A stretch of 64,000 nucleotides of DNA from Symsagittifera roscoffensis (Eukaryota > Xenacoelomorpha > Acoela > Convolutidae): the NCBI RefSeq assembly GCF_963678635.1, contig NC_087066.1, positions 16,737,275 to 16,801,274 of the forward strand, in the 5' to 3' direction. A program made the position numbers and the translations under genes. Positions 60,061 to 64,000 of this stretch are shown piece after piece; position 1 is the first letter of the stretch; every line of letters starts with the position of its first letter. The notes beneath the pieces are model-generated. The model saw only the letters and a list, made by a program, of their open reading frames with translations. It made no database searches and had not been told where the DNA came from.

Positions 60061-60968
60061 CGTCGCAAACGATTCTTTACTGCTTTCATAGTTTTTATCA
60101 TCGTCGTCATCGTCGTCGTTGGTGGTGGGGAAAAATTCTTTTTTCTGGGTTTTTCTTTTGTCGGATTGCTTGGTTTTGGGTTTGAGAGTTGTCGATCGAG
60201 TCTTCGAAGAGGAGGGTTTAGATCTCTTCGAGTACTCAGTTGTCGGGTTGTCGTCGGAGACGAAGGAGGAAGAAGTTGAGGGCTTAGCTGCTTCGCTCTT
60301 AAGCGAGCGGAGAATCTGTTTGGCATAAGTGTTGGACACTAAGCTAGGATCAAGATTCAGTTCTTTCAAAATTTGTGGATAAAAAACACCCTCAAGTTTT
60401 TTGTGTTTTGCTGTGTATCGTACAAAAAAGATTCAATTTTAACGAGTGTTGGTTTTCCTTGAATTAAAACATATCCGTCAACGTCTAAAGTCAAGGATTC
60501 AACTTTGAACAACTGCTTTAGCACGATATTTGCCCTTTCCAATTTATTAGCTTCCAATAGCTCTTGAATGGATTCCATAACCTTTCGAAACACTTCAGCG
60601 GTTTTTCCATTACTTTTTTCATCGTTTTTTTCTGTTCTCTTTGAGCTTGTCTGCTGCAGTGAATTGTATGATTCAAAATTTTTTTCTGCTTCATCATCAC
60701 CATCATCACTGAAATTAGTAAGTGCAGATAAATTTCTTTTTCGAAGATTTGGTACTACATTATTAGGGGTTAAAGGAATAGGAGATGTTGGGTTTAATGG
60801 TGGTGGAGAGTCACGGCTGATATTTCGTTCTCGAAATCGTTGTATGTAATTGAGTTGAGATGATTTGTCGTTAATTAATGGATTATGAAGGATTTGAGAT
60901 TGTGGTGCAGTTTTTTCATCTGGAGCATATGTTTTTCGAGGAATGAGGATGAATTCTTCAGCATACAT
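60025..60968 (-). pseudogene. Conserved Maverick ORF, frameshifted in a homopolymer
   Basis: It begins MYAEEFILIPRKTY (ATG 60966-60968), a start common to a Maverick protein of unknown function that lies just before the integrase. The frame is open to 60366, but the conserved reading passes into another frame at the T6 run 60397-60402 and continues as VFYPQILKELNLDPSLVSN to about 60025. A Ser/Lys-rich segment and an acidic Asp run sit near the end. The protein would be about 300 residues. A single-base indel in the homopolymer, or a sequencing error, explains the break. Confidence 0.7.
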
Positions 60969-60978
60969 GCCTCAGGTT

Positions 60979-61236
60979 CTAGTTTTTCAGGTAAATGTAA
61001 CACGATTCTCCGATTGATTTAACCAGTGAAATATTGTTTGCCAAAACTTTTCGTTTTTTTCGGATACTAAATTTAGGGTCAACAATTTTTCCAAATGGTA
61101 TTTTCTTACTCTCGATGAAACTTTTGTTAGCTGGAACATGTCCCAGAAAAACATTCACAAAACAATTGCAAAGAAATCTAATAAAATTTGAATCAGTTTC
61201 TGTCAAAATTGATCTACAATGGCGACAATTGAGCAT
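60979..61236 (-). CDS. Small Cys-containing Maverick ORF
   Basis: 85 codons from ATG 61234-61236. The start MLNCRHCRS has a C-x2-C pair, and LCNC follows near residue 24, so metal binding is possible. The C-terminal half is basic (SIRKKRKVL). It overlaps the ATPase end by 23 bp in another frame and stops 10 bp before the next ATG. I do not recognise the family. Confidence 0.5.
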   Translation of the reverse strand: MLNCRHCRSILTETDSNFIRFLCNCFVNVFLGHVPANKSFIESKKIPFGKIVDPKFSIRKKRKVLANNISLVKSIGESCYIYLKN

Positions 61237-61918
61237 TTGCTTCAATATACATAATTCTTTCTCTTTCATTTTCAAGAGATGTGATAACTGCTTTTGAGGA
61301 TGGTAAATCGAAAATGGTTGGTGATGGTGGAACTATGTTTGACGAATAACGAAGACATTCTGAAGTTTTGGGATCCAAGTCTATCAACAGATGACCGAAA
61401 TCTTCTTTCGTTGCCAACTGATACGCATGACGGAGGAATTTTGCATTATTCAACTGTCTGCCTAAATAATCAATTTGTTGAATGTCTCGAGGTGATTTGA
61501 ACAAAATTAAGTGAGTTGTATTCAAATCTATTTTACGTGATTGCTTACTTTGCTGAAATAAATTGTGCTTGACATAAATAACATGAACATTTTTATGTCG
61601 GCCTGCTGTAGCTAATTTAACAAAATCTTTTTCATTAAAAATTTTTTCACAGGTATCATCAAAGACAATCATACAATCCCGTAAGTTATTAACAATTTCA
61701 AAGCTGGACAATTTTATAAATTCAATATCAAATTTGTTGTGAGAAACAAAGGAACGGTATTTGGGTTGATCGTGAAGATAAAAATAAAATATCTTGTTAT
61801 ATGATGGATAGAATGTACCTTTGAGAAACATTTGAAAAATTAAATCAGTTTTGCCAGATCCCGAGGGACCTGAAACGGACATAAACAGACGATCTTTTGT
61901 TGTAATGATCTTATTCAT
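61214..61918 (-). CDS. ATP: Maverick A32/FtsK-type packaging ATPase
   Basis: 234 codons from ATG 61916-61918. Walker A, GPSGSGKT, is at residues 17-24, and Walker B, MIVFDD, is at about 83-88. These are followed by the conserved GRHKNVHVIYVKHNLFQQ and ILFKSPRDIQQI segments of this family. Such ATPases drive genome packaging in Mavericks, virophages and related viruses. The frame is intact. The frame is open further upstream (to 62155), but Walker A lies close to the N-terminus in this family, so the internal ATG is preferred. Confidence 0.9.
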   Translation of the reverse strand: MNKIITTKDRLFMSVSGPSGSGKTDLIFQMFLKGTFYPSYNKIFYFYLHDQPKYRSFVSHNKFDIEFIKLSSFEIVNNLRDCMIVFDDTCEKIFNEKDFVKLATAGRHKNVHVIYVKHNLFQQSKQSRKIDLNTTHLILFKSPRDIQQIDYLGRQLNNAKFLRHAYQLATKEDFGHLLIDLDPKTSECLRYSSNIVPPSPTIFDLPSSKAVITSLENERERIMYIEANAQLSPL

Positions 61919-62228
61919 TATTATAACTTGGGATTGGGTAACATGTAACCAACTGTACTGGATGTATTGAAAGCCAAATGGCAGTCTCGTCACAACTAAG
62001 ATTGTAAAAAGACAATTTTGAAATAGATAAAGAGAGCAAAATGAAAATGAAACAGACTTGTGTGAAAAAGACAACTTCTGCAAACGGAAGAGAAACAGAA
62101 TTACAAAATTTCCAAGATCTGTTTTCGTGAGATAAAGACTGTTCGGCACCACCAATGTCTACAAAGTCGCAATCATTGTTCTCAACAGTGCTGGTTTCTT
62201 CAATTTCCATGTTTACTCGAAGACTCAT
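61911..62228 (-). CDS. Possible small membrane protein overlapping its neighbours
   Basis: 105 codons from ATG 62226-62228. An acidic N-terminus (NMEIEETSTVENNDCDFVDI) is followed by one hydrophobic segment (FFTQVCFIFILLSLSI). It overlaps the previous small gene by 29 bp and the ATPase by 8 bp. It is the only candidate filling this gap in a tightly packed gene series. I do not recognise it, and it may be spurious. Confidence 0.35.
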   Translation of the reverse strand: MSLRVNMEIEETSTVENNDCDFVDIGGAEQSLSHENRSWKFCNSVSLPFAEVVFFTQVCFIFILLSLSISKLSFYNLSCDETAIWLSIHPVQLVTCYPIPSYNNE

Positions 62229-62496
62229 TTTGCTTATTTGTATCAAGGTTGATAGTTACAACTGCATACCAATCGCCTTTTTTTCTCTCTGATCTATTGC
62301 CGTTTGGTTTGTATTTTATTATATATCTTGCTATGTTTTTGTCTGTCAGAAGTATCCGAACAATTTTTTCTACGTTTCCGGTACTGATTTCGTCTAATAA
62401 CTCTTTTGGTAAATTCTCACCTGTTAAACTCACATTTTGTGTGTTTTCTTTTGGCAAAAATATTTTTTTGAAATTTTGAATTTTCAAACACGACAT
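62200..62496 (-). CDS. Small Maverick ORF, paralogue B of a tandem pair
   Basis: 98 codons from ATG 62494-62496. The segment NLPKELLDEISTGNVEKI aligns with QLPAELKGLVKTDNVEEI in the adjacent ORF 62595-62894. After it, IARYIIKYKPN pairs with VAAHFVVKFKS. The two are therefore probably a tandem duplication within the element. Function is unknown. Confidence 0.55.
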   Translation of the reverse strand: MSCLKIQNFKKIFLPKENTQNVSLTGENLPKELLDEISTGNVEKIVRILLTDKNIARYIIKYKPNGNRSERKKGDWYAVVTINLDTNKQNESSSKHGN

Positions 62497-62594
62497 GTTA
62501 GCAACTAGTAATCACACAAGATCAAAAGAAAATGAAGACAATCAATAAATATATTTATTATGATTCACAAAACTTGGTATATGTATGTGATTCG

Positions 62595-62894
62595 TCATTT
62601 CGCTTCAACAGGCAAATCAACTCCTCGTTCAATGAAGAAAAACTCATATTTTGTGAATTTGTCATGATTACAATTAGATTTGAACTTTACAACAAAATGA
62701 GCAGCAACTCTGATAGTGGCTTGAACTAAATGTATTTCCTCAACGTTATCAGTTTTGACTAATCCTTTCAGTTCAGCTGGAAGCTGATGGTCATGCAAAT
62801 GGATTTGTCTTCTCTCTCCCAGCTGAGGTTGCAGCCCTTCCAGGTTGAGATTGAACAACGGAATTGACTGGCGAAAATCCTGGAGTCTGGACAT
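62595..62894 (-). CDS. Small Maverick ORF, paralogue A of a tandem pair
   Basis: 99 codons from ATG 62892-62894. It begins MSRLQDFRQSIPLFNLNLEG and shares the LP-x-EL...T-x-NVE-x-I block and the following beta-like strand with paralogue B downstream. It overlaps the preceding ORF (62791-63135) by about 104 bp in another frame. Unknown function. Confidence 0.55.
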   Translation of the reverse strand: MSRLQDFRQSIPLFNLNLEGLQPQLGERRQIHLHDHQLPAELKGLVKTDNVEEIHLVQATIRVAAHFVVKFKSNCNHDKFTKYEFFFIERGVDLPVEAK

Positions 62895-63135
62895 TGTACA
62901 GGTGAAAGTAGTCAAGAACTGTAAAAAATTTCCGTAAATTGTCGATTTCGATATCGTTCAGTGTAATTTGTTCAAGTTTTTGCAGGAGAGGTTTTCCTCG
63001 ACAATCTAATTTGCCTGTCCGCGTAATAGTAACTTTAATTCTTGGTGTTAAATTGTTTTCAGGACTCTGATTAGTCATTGAAGCGTAAACCAACAAATTT
63101 GGAGATAAGGTTGTTTGCATCATTGGACAGTTCAT
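62791..63135 (-). CDS. Small Maverick ORF, unknown
   Basis: 114 codons from ATG 63133-63135. The readable core is PRIKVTITRTGKLDCRGKPL and NLRKFFTVLDYFHLYNVQTP. It overlaps the exonuclease-like gene at its start and paralogue A at its end. The last 30 residues are low-complexity and may be read-out from the overlapping gene. Not recognised. Confidence 0.45.
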   Translation of the reverse strand: MNCPMMQTTLSPNLLVYASMTNQSPENNLTPRIKVTITRTGKLDCRGKPLLQKLEQITLNDIEIDNLRKFFTVLDYFHLYNVQTPGFSPVNSVVQSQPGRAATSAGREKTNPFA

Positions 63136-63658
63136 TTTGTAACCAATCGAAAAAAACTTTGGATTTTCTACGGGTACAATGCTTTAATAATTGATTTGAG
63201 GGAAGTAAATGAGAATGTCGTTTGCAAATATGTTTTTCTTGACCCAATAACTGTTCAATCTTTGGGCAGCCAAAATCTTCCAAATTTGTCACGGGTAATT
63301 TCAAGTATTCAGCTAATAAAACAGATTTTTGTGTACCTTTAGCAAAAAAATGGGAATTGGGGTTCCTCAAACGAATGCTGTCAAAAATTTGATCCAGGTA
63401 TGATCAAGGGTATTCACCTTCGTCCCAACGAAGCCCGTGTAGAAATTTAGATACCCAATTGTACGCTTTTTTCTCTTCTTTTGATAAATTGTTGAATTGG
63501 ATTGGTGCCAGAAAATGAATTGTATCAATTGTATTAGCAGAGCAAACGGAAAGTTCCTTTATGATCAAAGGTTTCTTGCCACATTTAAATCCCTCAATAT
63601 CTAAAATAATGAGATGGTTGAAAAACAATTTTTTAGTTTTCTTTCTTTGGGTTAACAT
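63071..63658 (-). pseudogene. Exonuclease-like Maverick ORF with an in-frame TGA
   Basis: It starts at ATG 63656-63658. The segment LIILDIEGFKCGKK has a D-x-E motif as at the start of DEDD-type exonucleases, followed by KELSVC and HGLRWDEGEYP. A TGA at 63404-63406 interrupts the frame, which then continues in the same frame with SHFFAKGTQKSVLL, NLEDFGCPK and LLKHCTRRKSKVFFDW. The family is seen in invertebrate mobile elements. The exonuclease reading is my inference from the D-x-E and later His/Cys segments. As read the protein is truncated to about 84 residues. Confidence 0.55.
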
Positions 63659-63667
63659 GACTTTCAC

Positions 63668-64000
63668 TCAACATTCCAACAAACGAAATAACTTTGGTTT
63701 GAATGCTTTAAGAAATAAGCAAAACGCAATACCTGTCACGTGACCCAGGTAACAGTTTTTTATTGGACAAGGCAAAACATATGTGTACCCAGGACCGGTA
63801 TGATTTTTTTCTTGCAAATATCTCGCTGCGTCATGCAATATAGCATGTATTCTAAGAAATTTGAAATGTTTCAAGTGTTTGTCGAGCGACGAATTGTCTA
63901 TTCCAATTAAACCACCATATGGTCTGTTTTTCAAAACAAAATCCAATTTAATATCAGCATCCAAATACAAACAAGTGGCTGAAAAATACTGAAATCTGAC
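63668..64000 (-). CDS. Maverick-associated Cys-containing ORF, 5' end outside the window
   Basis: The frame is open to the window edge, so only the C-terminal part is seen. Visible features are YGGLIGIDNSSLDKH, then HAILHDAARYLQE, then TGPGYTY...CPIKNCYLGHVTG, a pattern with a C-x5-C pair and a GPGY turn. It ends nine bases before the next ATG and shares its strand. I consider it a conserved element gene of unknown function. Confidence 0.55.
   Translation of the reverse strand, partial: VRFQYFSATCLYLDADIKLDFVLKNRPYGGLIGIDNSSLDKHLKHFKFLRIHAILHDAARYLQEKNHTGPGYTYVLPCPIKNCYLGHVTGIAFCLFLKAFKPKLFRLLEC

Noticed and set aside
1-64000. CRISPR arrays, operons or bacterial signals
   Set aside because: No regularly spaced identical repeats with unique spacers. 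The gene content is that of animal DNA and its mobile elements.

Overview
The window is AT-rich animal DNA, most likely from an invertebrate. It has GT-AG style introns, dense MITEs, AT-rich satellites, a Tc1-type foldback element, an env-carrying LTR retroelement and a Maverick/Polinton. A nematode would fit, but nothing seen here proves it.

Left part (1-15.7 kb): a short BEL/Pao-like integrase scrap lies at the edge on the + strand. A very long retroelement follows on the - strand: gag (14226 to about 11070), reverse transcriptase/RNase H (10877-9410), D,D35E integrase (8886-7981) with a charged tail, an env-like gene (6323-3567) and an extra P/S/T-rich plus folded reading frame (about 3500-1479). 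It is dead. It carries in-frame stops, frameshifts, loss of the YxDD region of the RT and a 601-bp tandem duplication. No LTR pair could be identified by eye.

Middle part (15.7-55 kb): repeat-filled host DNA. It holds a dispersed repeat of about 570-690 bp with a terminal hairpin, a 731-bp Tc1-type foldback element with TA duplications nested in one copy, hAT-like MITEs with 8-bp duplications, a 300-bp perfect-looking palindrome, arrays of short palindromic motifs, a satellite of about 169-bp period and a GTCGCGCCGCC-type minisatellite. Inside this lie two host-like spliced genes in divergent orientation (29990->24544 on - and 39917->45766 on +). Their predicted products share a cysteine pattern, a hydrophobic N-terminus and a hydrophobic C-terminal tail. 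I do not recognise the family.

Right part (about 55-64 kb, continuing beyond the window): a Maverick/Polinton virus-like element, all genes on the - strand. In transcription order: a Cys-containing conserved ORF (cut by the window edge), a DxE exonuclease-like ORF (broken), several small ORFs including a tandem related pair, an A32-type packaging ATPase, a small Cys protein, a conserved Maverick ORF (frameshifted), a retroviral-type integrase (broken by two stops), a minor capsid/penton-like protein, a basic core protein, a major-capsid candidate and an adenain-like protease. The packaging and capsid genes are intact while the integrase and exonuclease-like genes are broken. The protein-primed DNA polymerase is not in the window and would be expected beyond 64000.
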